NCBI GenBank assembly: GCA_020629155.1
Contig: JAHDDW010000003.1
Location: forward strand, 124,001 to 188,000
DNA length: 64,000 bases
Direction: 5' to 3'
From: Acidimicrobiales bacterium
GTDB taxonomy: Bacteria > Actinomycetota > Acidimicrobiia > Acidimicrobiales > SZUA-35
Translations under genes and position numbers: made by a program
Shown: piece after piece, positions 9,069 to 18,734 of the stretch
Numbering within the stretch: position 1 is the first letter of the stretch
Layout: each line of letters starts with the position of its first letter
Notes under the pieces: generated by a model
Told to the model about the DNA's origin: nothing
Databases searched by the model: none
What the model saw: only the letters and a program-made list of their open reading frames with translations

Positions 9069-9605
9069 TTAAATAAGTTTTTCTTTACTTGCTGCATGCC
9101 CACGAAGCAACGAACCAGCATGCGGAGGCCACAACACAGGAGCGACAAGAACTTTCTGCAACCCACCTGCGTCTAGCTCTACACGGGACACATCGCCATT
9201 TCTGATCACAACAAACGGACGCTTTGCATCACACGTTTGCCGAACTAGCCCAAAATCGTCGCTGCATACTTGCGCAGCAAAACGTTCCACCACAGATGAT
9301 GAAGTTTCACAAGACGCTGTCACTAGTGGCGTTGCTTTCGCCCACATTAACGCTGTCAACAAAGGACCAAACGCAGCAAAACGTTCGTAGCGGTTCTTAA
9401 CACTTGGATGAAAACTATAGCTATGAGGCCCTACGATAATCACAGGGTCAATAGCAACTTCATGAAAGACATGAAGCAAAATTTCAACACTACTTTGATG
9501 CTCAACAGTGCAGGCATCATCAGGGCACAGTATCGCCCCAGCAACAAGCATAGGCTTCCCTTTTATCGTTTTTCTGCCGGAACAAGCAAACAGCAGCCCG
9601 CCCAA
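9069..9605 (-). CDS. Hypothetical protein, possibly nucleotidyltransferase-like
   Basis: 178-aa ORF with TTG start; weak resemblance of GRKTIKGKPMLV...VIIVGP to MobA-like NTP-transferases. Confidence 0.5.
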   Translation of the reverse strand: MGGLLFACSGRKTIKGKPMLVAGAILCPDDACTVEHQSSVEILLHVFHEVAIDPVIIVGPHSYSFHPSVKNRYERFAAFGPLLTALMWAKATPLVTASCETSSSVVERFAAQVCSDDFGLVRQTCDAKRPFVVIRNGDVSRVELDAGGLQKVLVAPVLWPPHAGSLLRGHAASKEKLI

Positions 9606-9606
9606 A

Positions 9607-9672
9607 GCTGCATGCTAACGTGCTGGACATAGCCGAAATGACAAAAGGATGCGAAATACGAAGGCACCCTCT
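9607..9672 (-). repeat. Degenerate copy of dispersed element family A
   Basis: Reverse complement gggtgccttcgtatttcgc...gcacgttagcatgcagctttg resembles family A; directly follows the DUF3151 stop. Confidence 0.45.
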
Positions 9673-10110
9673 TTAATCGATAGCGTCAAACGACAATGTT
9701 GGATCGAGCTGTTGGATAAATTGGCCGCAACGAGACGCTTCGTCTGTTTCGCCGATAACTTCAGCAGCTTTACGCAAACCATTTAAGCAACGCAAAAAGC
9801 CTCGGTTTGTTTCCTTTTCCCAACGCACATAGCCAGATCCTCGCCAACCATTTTTACGGAGCGAATCAAGACCACGATGATACCCGACTCTATAAGCGCT
9901 ATATCGCTCAAGGTCGTCTCGCCCTACTTCTCCCAACGCAGCCCACGCATCCAGAAACGTCGGTTTGCTCTTTAATACGCTGCCTATAGCTTCGCGCTGC
10001 TCAGTTTCATCATCGGCTGCTCTGGCATCAGACAGTGCTGCTAGAAGATCAGAATCTTCTGCAAGCAAGATAGTTTCTGGCAATCCAGTTGTCATAGAAA
10101 TGTTTGTCAT
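9673..10110 (-). CDS. DUF3151 family protein
   Basis: YSAYRVGYHRGLDSLRKNGWRGSGYVRWEKETNRGFLRCLNGLRKAAEVIGETDEASRCGQFIQQLDP. Confidence 0.92.
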   Translation of the reverse strand: MTNISMTTGLPETILLAEDSDLLAALSDARAADDETEQREAIGSVLKSKPTFLDAWAALGEVGRDDLERYSAYRVGYHRGLDSLRKNGWRGSGYVRWEKETNRGFLRCLNGLRKAAEVIGETDEASRCGQFIQQLDPTLSFDAID

Positions 10111-10126
10111 TTTTTTCCTTACATTG

Positions 10127-11566
10127 TTATGGGCAACGCACCATGCGCAGCGTATCAGTTACACCGATTGTTGCTGAACTTCCGCCAAGCACGGCGACAA
10201 TATCACCAGTGCGGACATGCCCCTGTTCTTTGGCAAGTAATAAAACTTTTTCGATAGTAGCATCAGTACTTTCGATACGGTCGATCTGCACAGGAATTGC
10301 ACCCCAGCTCATAGTTAGTTGCCGCACAGATCGAGCTTGTGGGCTAAATGCCAAGATCGGAGCGTCAGGCCTGAAACGTGCGATCGCACGAACCGTGAAA
10401 CCAGAAGCCGAGATGCAACAAATTGCATTTGCCCCTATTTCACGAGCAGCCTGCCATGTTGCCATAGTCATCACATCGGTTACTGCTGTATCAGCTCGTT
10501 GCGGTTCGCCAAGCTGGTCACGTTTAAGGTTTTTAGCCCAACCTGCATAGTTAAACTTCTGGTCTGCTTTGCTAGCAATCTCAGCCATGGTGCGCACAAC
10601 GTGAGCTGGATCATGCCCAATAGCCGTTTCAGCGCTTAACATAATTGCACTAGTGCCATCAAATACAGCGTTCGCAACATCTGACGCTTCAGCTCGTGTT
10701 GGCGCTGGGGCATTGATCATTGATTCAAGCATCTGTGTTGCTGTAATCACAGGGCGTCCTAGAGCAACACAGCGTGCAATAATTTCTTTCTGCAAGTGTG
10801 GCAAATCGGCAAGTGAACATTCGGTGCCCAAATCGCCTCTGGCAACCATTATCGCGCCTGACTCGGCGGTGATAGCGTCAAGGTTTTCGATCGCAGCTTT
10901 TGTTTCGATCTTCGCAACAACAAGTGGGCCTCGCGGTGCAGGTTCTAGACCAACACGGCGAACATCATGAGCTGACCGCACAAACGAAAGTGCGACAATA
11001 TCGATGTCTGCTTCGACCATAGCGTCAAGATATTTGAGGTCTTGCGGTGTTGGTGTGGTAAGTGACAAACGATCAGAAGGAATATGAAGACCTGGACGAC
11101 CTTGCACTGTGCCACCAAAGAGAACTTTCACTTTCAAAGCGTCACCTGTATGGTCTATGACCTGCAAAATGATTGACCCGTCACCAACAGCTAGCCTGTC
11201 ATCGACTTGTATATCGGTGAGTAGCGTCTCATAGCCAACGCTAAAGAGACCCTTTTTACTGGTCTCGCCTTTAACGCCTGGCTGCAAAAGAATTTCTTCT
11301 CCTAACGCAATGTCGAGAGGTTCAGCGAACTGACCGAGACGAACTTTCGGACCAGGCAGGTCTGCCATAACTCCAAGCGGTTTGCCAATAAGGTCAGAAA
11401 CGTCACGAAGTTTTTTGAGGGTTTCTAAATGCTGATCTAAGGTGCCGTGTGACAAGTTGATGCGAGCCACGTCCATACCAGCTTCAACCATGTCACGCAT
11501 GACTTTAGGGTCAAGCGACGCTGGCCCTATCGTCGCGACAATTTTTGTTCTTCGTGTATCGGTCAT
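10127..11566 (-). CDS. pyk: Pyruvate kinase
   Basis: MTDTRRTKIVATIGPASLDPKVMRDMVEAGMDVARINLSHG; MVARGDLGTE; ITATQMLESM...PTRAEASDVANAVFDGTSAIMLSAETAIG; start moved to Met at 11566. Confidence 0.98.
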   Translation of the reverse strand: MTDTRRTKIVATIGPASLDPKVMRDMVEAGMDVARINLSHGTLDQHLETLKKLRDVSDLIGKPLGVMADLPGPKVRLGQFAEPLDIALGEEILLQPGVKGETSKKGLFSVGYETLLTDIQVDDRLAVGDGSIILQVIDHTGDALKVKVLFGGTVQGRPGLHIPSDRLSLTTPTPQDLKYLDAMVEADIDIVALSFVRSAHDVRRVGLEPAPRGPLVVAKIETKAAIENLDAITAESGAIMVARGDLGTECSLADLPHLQKEIIARCVALGRPVITATQMLESMINAPAPTRAEASDVANAVFDGTSAIMLSAETAIGHDPAHVVRTMAEIASKADQKFNYAGWAKNLKRDQLGEPQRADTAVTDVMTMATWQAAREIGANAICCISASGFTVRAIARFRPDAPILAFSPQARSVRQLTMSWGAIPVQIDRIESTDATIEKVLLLAKEQGHVRTGDIVAVLGGSSATIGVTDTLRMVRCP

Positions 11567-11749
11567 CTTTTCAGCGAGCATACGTAGCTTTCCTAATTCC
11601 TCTAGCGATTCGCTGTCTATACTAGCCATAACCTGCCAAGCTTTGACGCACCATCCGATTAGCGCGAAATAAACAGCCAATAGTGCTACACCGACAACCT
11701 TCGTAGACTAAATCTAGTTAATCTGTTCGGGCAGTACGTGCAAAGATTT

Positions 11750-12300
11750 TCGCTAAAAACCAGGAAGGCAAACGAAAATTGCTAAGATAAGCATTCGAAA
11801 TCAAAATGCAACGACAACTTGTGAAGGAAGTAAAGATCCAAAGACGGCCGCAGCTCTTGTGTTTACTAGAACAGTTGAGGGACTAGAGGAAGTTGTTGCT
11901 ACAGTAGCTTCTTGGAAACAACCTGAGGGAAATGACCCTTCACAAAACCCTCAAAGGAAAAATAGAAATAAAACCATCAGGGAAAGGACGATACCTCTTG
12001 CCAGACCATTCTCCAAAAACATTTAGTAAAACTCCTTATCTAACTTCAGTCGAGAATCTAGGACAAAGCGCTTATCTAAGAGCCTGTCTGACAAGCCTAC
12101 TAGCTTCCAAACTCGCATCTGCAAGAGTGCACTTAGCTCGCTTTAGACAGAAGGCCATAAACCGACTTCTTTCTGGAACTGAACTAGGCGGTACTGATCA
12201 ATTTACATTAGGATCAGGAATAGGGAAAAAGCCCAACGACCCAACGACCCAACAACGGTTCCAGCTCGTCGAAGGAACAGCCCAGAGAACCACGAAATAG
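11750..12300 (+). pseudogene. Possible decayed coding remnant
   Basis: An open frame without ATG reads KIAKISIRNQNATTTCEGSKDPKTAAALVFTRTVEGLEEVVATVASWKQPEGNDPSQNPQRKN... then stops; 122-aa ORF in another frame continues. Confidence 0.3.
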
Positions 12301-12404
12301 TACTTTCAGACAAGCTAATCCATAGGACTCATATCCATTTATTTAGTGGCAGCTATATTCTAGAAACGTACGAAAAATATAAAAATAACATTACCCTGAC
12401 TCAA

Positions 12405-13250
12405 CTACTCTGAACGGTCTTGACACCAAAGAGAATTAATAAAACCAGCACTCGCTTCGCCAGCGCCTTCGATAGCGACTGGTTTGTGTTGAATGGGAAG
12501 ATGGCAGTATTGGTGCGGAGAGCCATCATAATTGGGGTTTTCTTCTTCTCCTCCGAACCAAACGTCACAAAAACCCTCACCCGATTGTCTTATGAGTATC
12601 CAGGAAGACCCAAAATCATATGTAGAACGTTTGCTACCTTCTGGACATTCAGCAGGGTCGATCATGGTTGGAACAGGATCCAGTTCAGGCACATCACTTT
12701 TTTGTTTATATCCAAGAGGGTTCCAACTTTCGGTGTCCTCAAGGTTTTTTAAATCAGGTACGTCAGAATTTAACGCTTTACGCAGATCTTTTAGATATAC
12801 CATTAACTGGTGGTCTGTGTTAACTGTTACGTAGCATAAATCTATTTCTGTGCCTGCTACAGTCAAGACCGAAGCAACGCCATCTACCTGACGCCCACAA
12901 TCATTTTCGCCCGTAATCAAATCTTCTTGTTTTGTTGAAGAAATAATATCTCGCAACGTATCCACGTTAGTAGTATCTTGTATCTCAAGAGAGTCAAACT
13001 TGGTGTATGTGATATTTCCTTCAGCGTCGATCACAAGCGAAGACTGACACTTTACGCCACACTCGCCAGTATCTGAAATAGAGCTCAACAAGTCGGCTCC
13101 ATCACTCATCGAGCTCAAAGCAACCTCACCATCGAAACTAGGTATTTCTCCTTCAGGCTCGTTGCTACTTGGATTTGACTCTTCAGAACCGCAAGACACA
13201 ACAAGACATAGAGAGACTATAAATAAACCTGCTTGAACTAAGAGATTCAT
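12405..13250 (-). CDS. Putative lipoprotein, unknown function
   Basis: Lipobox IVSLCLVVSCGS; SD aaggag upstream of ATG at 13250. Confidence 0.8.
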   Translation of the reverse strand: MNLLVQAGLFIVSLCLVVSCGSEESNPSSNEPEGEIPSFDGEVALSSMSDGADLLSSISDTGECGVKCQSSLVIDAEGNITYTKFDSLEIQDTTNVDTLRDIISSTKQEDLITGENDCGRQVDGVASVLTVAGTEIDLCYVTVNTDHQLMVYLKDLRKALNSDVPDLKNLEDTESWNPLGYKQKSDVPELDPVPTMIDPAECPEGSKRSTYDFGSSWILIRQSGEGFCDVWFGGEEENPNYDGSPHQYCHLPIQHKPVAIEGAGEASAGFINSLWCQDRSE

Positions 13251-13323
13251 AAAACTCCTTAAAAATACCTGATCATTATCGGTTGCATAACCTAAAACTA
13301 TAGAGAAATTGAACGTCCATCAT

Positions 13324-14256
13324 TCAGCTGTTGTTGTCTTTGAATTCTTGTATGATCTTGTCATAAATGTCGCAGCTTTCTACTGTAAGTGGTTGGCTTA
13401 CATCGTAAGATTCTAGCGTGCCGTCAAAGCTGTACTCATTTGTCAAACTCACATTACTGCTTTTTATATACGTGCGATCAGATTCAACAATTTCATCTGA
13501 TTGATAATGAATATCAAGCTGTAACTGCTGGAAGGTTTTATCTTCGAATACAAGTTGAATAAACCCATCAGCTTTCGCATATCTCTCATCGATAGAGTTT
13601 GGGCCGAATCGAGTTAATACACCTGTTCTCAAAGCTGCTTCGCTTGACAATGCATAGGTTTCAACAGTTCTTGTACCTTTACTCTCAGATGAAAATTCTG
13701 TGCCCTCTAGCACTTGATGAATTCCAGACGCAGAGAAATTTTTTAGTTCCGTATCTTCAAATATATTTGGAGGAATAATCAGATCAGAATCTGAAATTTG
13801 ATCCCCTGTAATAAATGCCGACTCAGGTTCTACCCCTTCCAAAGTAGCAAGATACTTTGTTTCGCCTTTATCCAGCACTGAAACGAAACAGCTGGCATCA
13901 TGAGATTCTGCTACGGCATCTAACTTTACTACAGCAGAACGATTTTTTCTATCCATTTCCATTTCGAAAGAAGAAACAAAAGACAAACCATCCTCTTGCG
14001 GTGTAAAAGTTCCATCAACAATATCACCAATGTCGGCATCCTCTTTAGATGTAAACGACATGTACTCTGCAGTTCTAACAGTATCTGCTTGCTCGTGAAT
14101 CAAAGAATCGCTGAAAGGCAATAAGGCAGAACTATTGACAGGTTGAGCGGAATCTGAGCTTTTACTACCAGTCGTTTGTGAGGTTGACTCCACTTGATCC
14201 GATTGTTTACCACAAGATGAAATAATAAGCACTAGACAAAACAATACTGATTTCAT
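13324..14256 (-). CDS. Putative lipoprotein, unknown function
   Basis: MKSVLFCLVLIISSCGKQSDQ lipobox; start moved from 14379 to 14256. Confidence 0.75.
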   Translation of the reverse strand: MKSVLFCLVLIISSCGKQSDQVESTSQTTGSKSSDSAQPVNSSALLPFSDSLIHEQADTVRTAEYMSFTSKEDADIGDIVDGTFTPQEDGLSFVSSFEMEMDRKNRSAVVKLDAVAESHDASCFVSVLDKGETKYLATLEGVEPESAFITGDQISDSDLIIPPNIFEDTELKNFSASGIHQVLEGTEFSSESKGTRTVETYALSSEAALRTGVLTRFGPNSIDERYAKADGFIQLVFEDKTFQQLQLDIHYQSDEIVESDRTYIKSSNVSLTNEYSFDGTLESYDVSQPLTVESCDIYDKIIQEFKDNNS

Positions 14257-14407
14257 AGCTGAAGACACTTGTATTGCGTCGACAAGAAAACTCAACAGCT
14301 TAAATCGGGGTATGGTGAGGTTTAGCACAAGACCTTGAACGCATACATGCGACCCATAAAAGTATAGGTATCTGCACACAGATACCGTGTTGTTCTAGTA
14401 TCAATAC

Positions 14408-14899
14408 ATGAATCGTTATTTAACTAAGATACTTGCTGTGGCTCTACTGGCAGTTTCTTCATGCGGCGGATCAAGTAATGAAGCTAGCGGAGAGGGTACA
14501 CAGAAAAGTAATTCTGCAACTTCTGCTTCTCCCCAGGCTGAAGAAATTAACGAAACAGAAGACGAACCTATACTAGGTAAGTGGGAATTTACTACTGTCA
14601 CGAACAAGGACGTAGCTTACCTTGTTGAAGCGGAAATTGATTTTACTTCAGATGAGAGGTTCACAGGTAACACAGGTTGCAATGAAATGTCTGGAACTTA
14701 CAAGGTAAAAGAGCTAGAAATATCTTTAGAAGTCGCGGAAATCACAGAAATGACTTGTCATGAAAGCCACGAAAACTCATTTCTGCTGAAACTTAATCAA
14801 ATTACGAATTATAAAATCACTGATAGAGGCCTTGTTCTTTATACCGACTTCTATGAATCTCCTGATGGAGGACACCAAAATAGAGATTCAATATCTTAA
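14408..14899 (+). CDS. META/HslJ-domain lipoprotein
   Basis: ALLAVSSCGG lipobox; LGKWEFTTV...FTGNTGCNEMSGTYKV typical META domain motif. Confidence 0.8.
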   Translation: MNRYLTKILAVALLAVSSCGGSSNEASGEGTQKSNSATSASPQAEEINETEDEPILGKWEFTTVTNKDVAYLVEAEIDFTSDERFTGNTGCNEMSGTYKVKELEISLEVAEITEMTCHESHENSFLLKLNQITNYKITDRGLVLYTDFYESPDGGHQNRDSIS

Positions 14900-15132
14900 G
14901 CAATATCCCTATTGAGTTTGATATTGGGAAAGGCGAAAAACGATCAGCAACTATTTCAAAGCACATCCTCTCTGGGAGGTTGAGCAACTGGTTAGTATGC
15001 TAGCAGCCAGATTCCAACAGTCCATCTGATTTTTTATTCCGCCGAAACTCACCGTTATTGAGCTGCGCGTCGACGACCGATCTAGCCCTGTGCAGACGCT
15101 TACACCTTCCAGTAATTCGAATGTTTGGGTGG

Positions 15133-15138
15133 TATGAT
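15133..15138 (+). promoter_or_regulatory. Putative -10 box of merR gene
   Basis: TATGAT followed by TAAGCT then ATG at 15145. Confidence 0.5.
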
Positions 15139-15144
15139 TAAGCT

Positions 15145-15546
15145 ATGAGGATTGGTGAGTTAGCTGATAAAGTCGGTGTTTCTACGAAGACGGTTCGTTA
15201 TTATGAGTCGGTTGGGTTGTTGACTGAACCTGAGCGTACCGCTTCGGGTTATAGGGATTATGATGTTGATGCTGTTGAGCGTCTCAGATTTGTGAGGGAT
15301 GCCAAGTCGACTGGGTTGACTTTGTCTGAGATTGTTTCGGTTCTTGAATTAAAAACCGCTGGCGAGCGATCTTGTGAGCATTCCAGAGAGCTATTAGAAA
15401 GGCACGTGAGAGAGATAGACGAACAGCTGAAAAGTTTGCGTAATACCCGGAAGGCTTTACTCGCCTTATCTGAACGGGCTGAAGAACTAGACCCTAACTC
15501 TTGCACCGATCCAAACCGGTGCCAGGTGATTTCCTCAGTCGAGTAA
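15145..15546 (+). CDS. MerR-family heavy-metal responsive regulator
   Basis: MRIGELADKVGVSTKTVRYYESVGLLTEPERTASGYRDYD; Cys at SCEHSRELLERH and C-terminal SCTDPNRC. Confidence 0.95.
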   Translation: MRIGELADKVGVSTKTVRYYESVGLLTEPERTASGYRDYDVDAVERLRFVRDAKSTGLTLSEIVSVLELKTAGERSCEHSRELLERHVREIDEQLKSLRNTRKALLALSERAEELDPNSCTDPNRCQVISSVE

Positions 15547-15589
15547 ACCTCAGATTTGTAGTCCGTTTGGCCTTTTTTGAAATTTGACC

Positions 15590-15620
15590 TTGACCTTCCA
15601 GCAGCTGGAACGTCTAGTGT
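15590..15620 (+). promoter_or_regulatory. MerR/CueR-type metal-inducible promoter of copCD
   Basis: TTGACC-19 bp (TTCCAGCAGCTGGAACGTC)-TAGTGT; dyad TTCCAG/CTGGAA between -35 and -10; resembles E. coli copA promoter organisation. Confidence 0.8.
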
Positions 15621-15627
15621 AAAATCC

Positions 15628-17196
15628 GTGGTATCTTTTACAAACTGGCACGTTGGTAGGTGTCTGTTTAGATCGTTATTTACAACTGTTTTGGTCGTAT
15701 TTGTCCTGGTTTTTGCTGCTGGCCCTGCTGCTGCTCATACGGGGTTTGAATCTTCGGAACCGGCTGATGGTGATGTTGTCGACGGTCCGGTTGATGAGAT
15801 TATTATTAGTTTTAGCGGCGAGTCACAGCCTGCTGGTGAAGGGTTCGTCGTTTTAGATTCTTCCGGTGTGGTAAGGGCCCCTGATTCCGTTACTCCTGGC
15901 GATGATTTAAGTTGGGTTTTGGGATTTGTTGAGCCGCTGGATGAGGGTGTTGTTGGTGTTCGTTGGAGTGTTCAAGCGCCAGACGCTCATCCTATCGACG
16001 GCAGTTTTTCGTTCACTGTGTCTTCTGCTGGATCTACTCAAACAACCGCATCAAATGTAAACGAGTCACCTAATGGGGAGACTTCTGACAACTCGACTTC
16101 TGTAGTTACTCCTGAGATTGTTGATCTAGAGGCATTTTTGGATACAGGCGATATCGGTGCGCCATATGCATCCGAGGTTGGGACTGCGGGTAGGGCTTTC
16201 GGTTTGATCGGCACGATGATTGCGATTGGCGGGCTGGTTTTTGCTTCTGTCGTGTTACGTGGATCTGAGTCCGATATTCGCAGTGTCCTAAAGTGGGTTC
16301 GTCGTTCGGGCATCCTTGTTTTGGCAGGTGCAATTATTGAGTTAGGCGCTCAGGTTGGTGTGGGAGCTGATGATTGGTCAGCGCTACAAGACCGTGATGT
16401 ATATGAGCTTATTCTACGAACTGACTTTGGATTAGCGGTATCCTTGCGTGCCTTGGGTGCTATTGTCTTAGGCTTCGGAGCTTTGCCGAGTATTACTGAT
16501 GCCGCTACAAGCGCTGATCCGGTGCTAGCAATTAAGAAACGGTTGCACATCGGCGCTGGTCCACACCCAACAAAACCTGACCACAAAGGAATCGTTGTTG
16601 GATCTAATGGCGAGCCTTATTTGCATGAGAATGATCACGCTTGGCGACGCAAATTTCTCGGTTCAGTGTTTACCCTTATCGTGGCGTCGCCTCTGCTAGT
16701 GTCGCACATATTCGACGGACATACCGCAAGTGAAGGTATACGCTGGCTGACAGCAACAGTGGACATTGTCCACGTTGTTACTGCTGCTACTTGGGCTGGC
16801 GGTTTGCTGATGATGGCGCTTGTGCTTTGGAGGAGACACCGCCGTGGTGAAGACATGCGAGCTTTACAACTCGCTGTCAGATTTTCCGTTATTGCTGCAA
16901 TCGCTTTGGTCTTAGCTGGTGCCGCTGGAATTGGCTTAACAGTCACAATATTGGACACACCGTCTGACCTTTGGTCAACACCATGGGGAAGGTTACTAAT
17001 AGCCAAAACCGCTGTCGTTGCTGTCGGCGCAGCCGCTGGAGGCTACAACCATCACTTCCTCATTCCGAAAATGTTAGACCCCAACTTTAACGGAAAACTC
17101 GACAGAAAGTTTAGAAGATCCGTGACAGTAGAAGCGTTCGTTCTCGCGACTGTAATCGTCATTACAGCGTTTCTTGTCGGCGCATCATCGACGTGA
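15628..17196 (+). CDS. CopC-CopD fusion, copper resistance membrane protein
   Basis: CopC domain HTGFESSEPADGDVV...APDAHPIDGSFSFTV followed by multi-TM CopD region; GTG start at 15628 preferred because the supplied start lies upstream of the operator. Confidence 0.9.
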   Translation: MVSFTNWHVGRCLFRSLFTTVLVVFVLVFAAGPAAAHTGFESSEPADGDVVDGPVDEIIISFSGESQPAGEGFVVLDSSGVVRAPDSVTPGDDLSWVLGFVEPLDEGVVGVRWSVQAPDAHPIDGSFSFTVSSAGSTQTTASNVNESPNGETSDNSTSVVTPEIVDLEAFLDTGDIGAPYASEVGTAGRAFGLIGTMIAIGGLVFASVVLRGSESDIRSVLKWVRRSGILVLAGAIIELGAQVGVGADDWSALQDRDVYELILRTDFGLAVSLRALGAIVLGFGALPSITDAATSADPVLAIKKRLHIGAGPHPTKPDHKGIVVGSNGEPYLHENDHAWRRKFLGSVFTLIVASPLLVSHIFDGHTASEGIRWLTATVDIVHVVTAATWAGGLLMMALVLWRRHRRGEDMRALQLAVRFSVIAAIALVLAGAAGIGLTVTILDTPSDLWSTPWGRLLIAKTAVVAVGAAAGGYNHHFLIPKMLDPNFNGKLDRKFRRSVTVEAFVLATVIVITAFLVGASST

Positions 17197-17209
17197 CAGG
17201 AGGTCGTAG

Positions 17210-17761
17210 GTGATCAAACAAAAATGGTTTGCATATGTCACAGCTTGTCTTTTTGTTTGCTTTATTATCATCCTGATCGGAGTGTTAATAATCGGGGCCA
17301 TTTCAGGCACTGAAAGCAAGGGGCCTGAACACCTTTCTAGCAATGCTCTTTCTCATGAGTTTGAAACGGTTGACGGCGAAGTCTCAACGTTAAATTCGTA
17401 TAAGGGTGAACCTTTAGTTATAAACTTTTTCGCGTCTACTTGTCCACCTTGTAAAGCCGAAATGCCAGATTTTGAATCGGTGAGTAAAACGTATGCTGGC
17501 AGGGTTAAGTTCTTGGGTGTTAGTCATGATCTGAATAGGGCGTCTTGGCGTTCTGTTGTTGATGAAACTGGTGTCACATATGAAACTGTCTTCCAGCCGA
17601 CTCAAGAGATATTTCAGGACCTGGGTGGACGTGGATTGCCAACTACTTACTTCATATCAGCGGACGGCGAAATAAAAGATTTTCACGGCGGAGTATTAAC
17701 AGAAAAAACTCTCGAAGAAAACATTCAGGAACATCTTCTAAAGATGACAAATGATGGGTGA
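17210..17761 (+). CDS. TlpA/ResA-like thioredoxin-fold protein
   Basis: N-terminal TM anchor; PLVINFFASTCPPCKAEMPDFESV (CPPC). Confidence 0.93.
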   Translation: MIKQKWFAYVTACLFVCFIIILIGVLIIGAISGTESKGPEHLSSNALSHEFETVDGEVSTLNSYKGEPLVINFFASTCPPCKAEMPDFESVSKTYAGRVKFLGVSHDLNRASWRSVVDETGVTYETVFQPTQEIFQDLGGRGLPTTYFISADGEIKDFHGGVLTEKTLEENIQEHLLKMTNDG

Positions 17762-18650
17762 CCTTTTCGACTCCTCAGGTTTTACCTTCGGTGTGTTCGC
17801 TTTAATCAATCCTTGCAGCTTTGCTTTACTACCTTCATATTTGGGTCTATTTCTTAATCTCGGAGAAGCTGGCGGAAATGATTCTCGTGGTGTCTTACAA
17901 GTGTTAAATCGTTCACAGCTAGTAAGTTTCTTTATGGCTGCTGGGATACTAACCGTATTTGGCTTTATCGGTTTGGTTTTCTCTGGTTTGATCAATCTAA
18001 TAGGCCCTTACTTACCTTGGTTTAACATGATTCTCGGAACAGGTTTCATCATTCTTGGCATAGCAATGCTAAACAGCTATGAATTGATGTTGAGAATCCC
18101 TAAATTCAATAAAGGCGGCAAAGATGGGACGCTACTTGGAGTATATCTCTACGGAATCTCATACGCCATAGCTGTCTTGGGATGCTCCAGTCCCCTAGTA
18201 CTTTTAGCATTGGGAACTTCGACTACATCATCTCAACAGTTCAGCACGTTTCTATCTTTCAGCATCGGCATGGCTGTCGCTATCAGCGTTGTAACCCTGG
18301 GCGTAGCCTTTGGACGACACGCTATCGTCAATTCACTCCGAACGGTGCTACCTAGAGTTAACCACATATCGGCTGTGATACTAATTATCGCTGGCGCTTA
18401 TCTGGCCTATTATGGTTGGTGGTCCGGGAATCCTATCTCTCGCCCTCAAGGACCTGTGAGGCCTGTAGAAAACTTTCAAAACTCAATAAGCGCATGGCTT
18501 GACGCAGATATCAATCCATTGTCACTACTGAACGAACCCATAAACCGTTCAATACTTTTCGGCGTCATCTTCCTAACCATAAACCTTGGCCTGATCATGG
18601 CTGGATACCTTCAACGTAAGTCAAACTTACTTAATCCCAACCATGAGTGA
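17751..18650 (+). CDS. CcdA/DsbD-like thiol-reducing transmembrane protein
   Basis: GVFALINPCSFALLPSYLGLFL and multiple TM segments; overlaps tlpA-like gene. Confidence 0.88.
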   Translation: MMGDLFDSSGFTFGVFALINPCSFALLPSYLGLFLNLGEAGGNDSRGVLQVLNRSQLVSFFMAAGILTVFGFIGLVFSGLINLIGPYLPWFNMILGTGFIILGIAMLNSYELMLRIPKFNKGGKDGTLLGVYLYGISYAIAVLGCSSPLVLLALGTSTTSSQQFSTFLSFSIGMAVAISVVTLGVAFGRHAIVNSLRTVLPRVNHISAVILIIAGAYLAYYGWWSGNPISRPQGPVRPVENFQNSISAWLDADINPLSLLNEPINRSILFGVIFLTINLGLIMAGYLQRKSNLLNPNHE

Positions 18651-18734
18651 GCTACTTCTATGAATCCCATCATTCTGAACGCTCCTAACCGCAAACTTAA
18701 CCGCCCGTGAGTTCTCTCGGTTGTAGTTTTTGCT

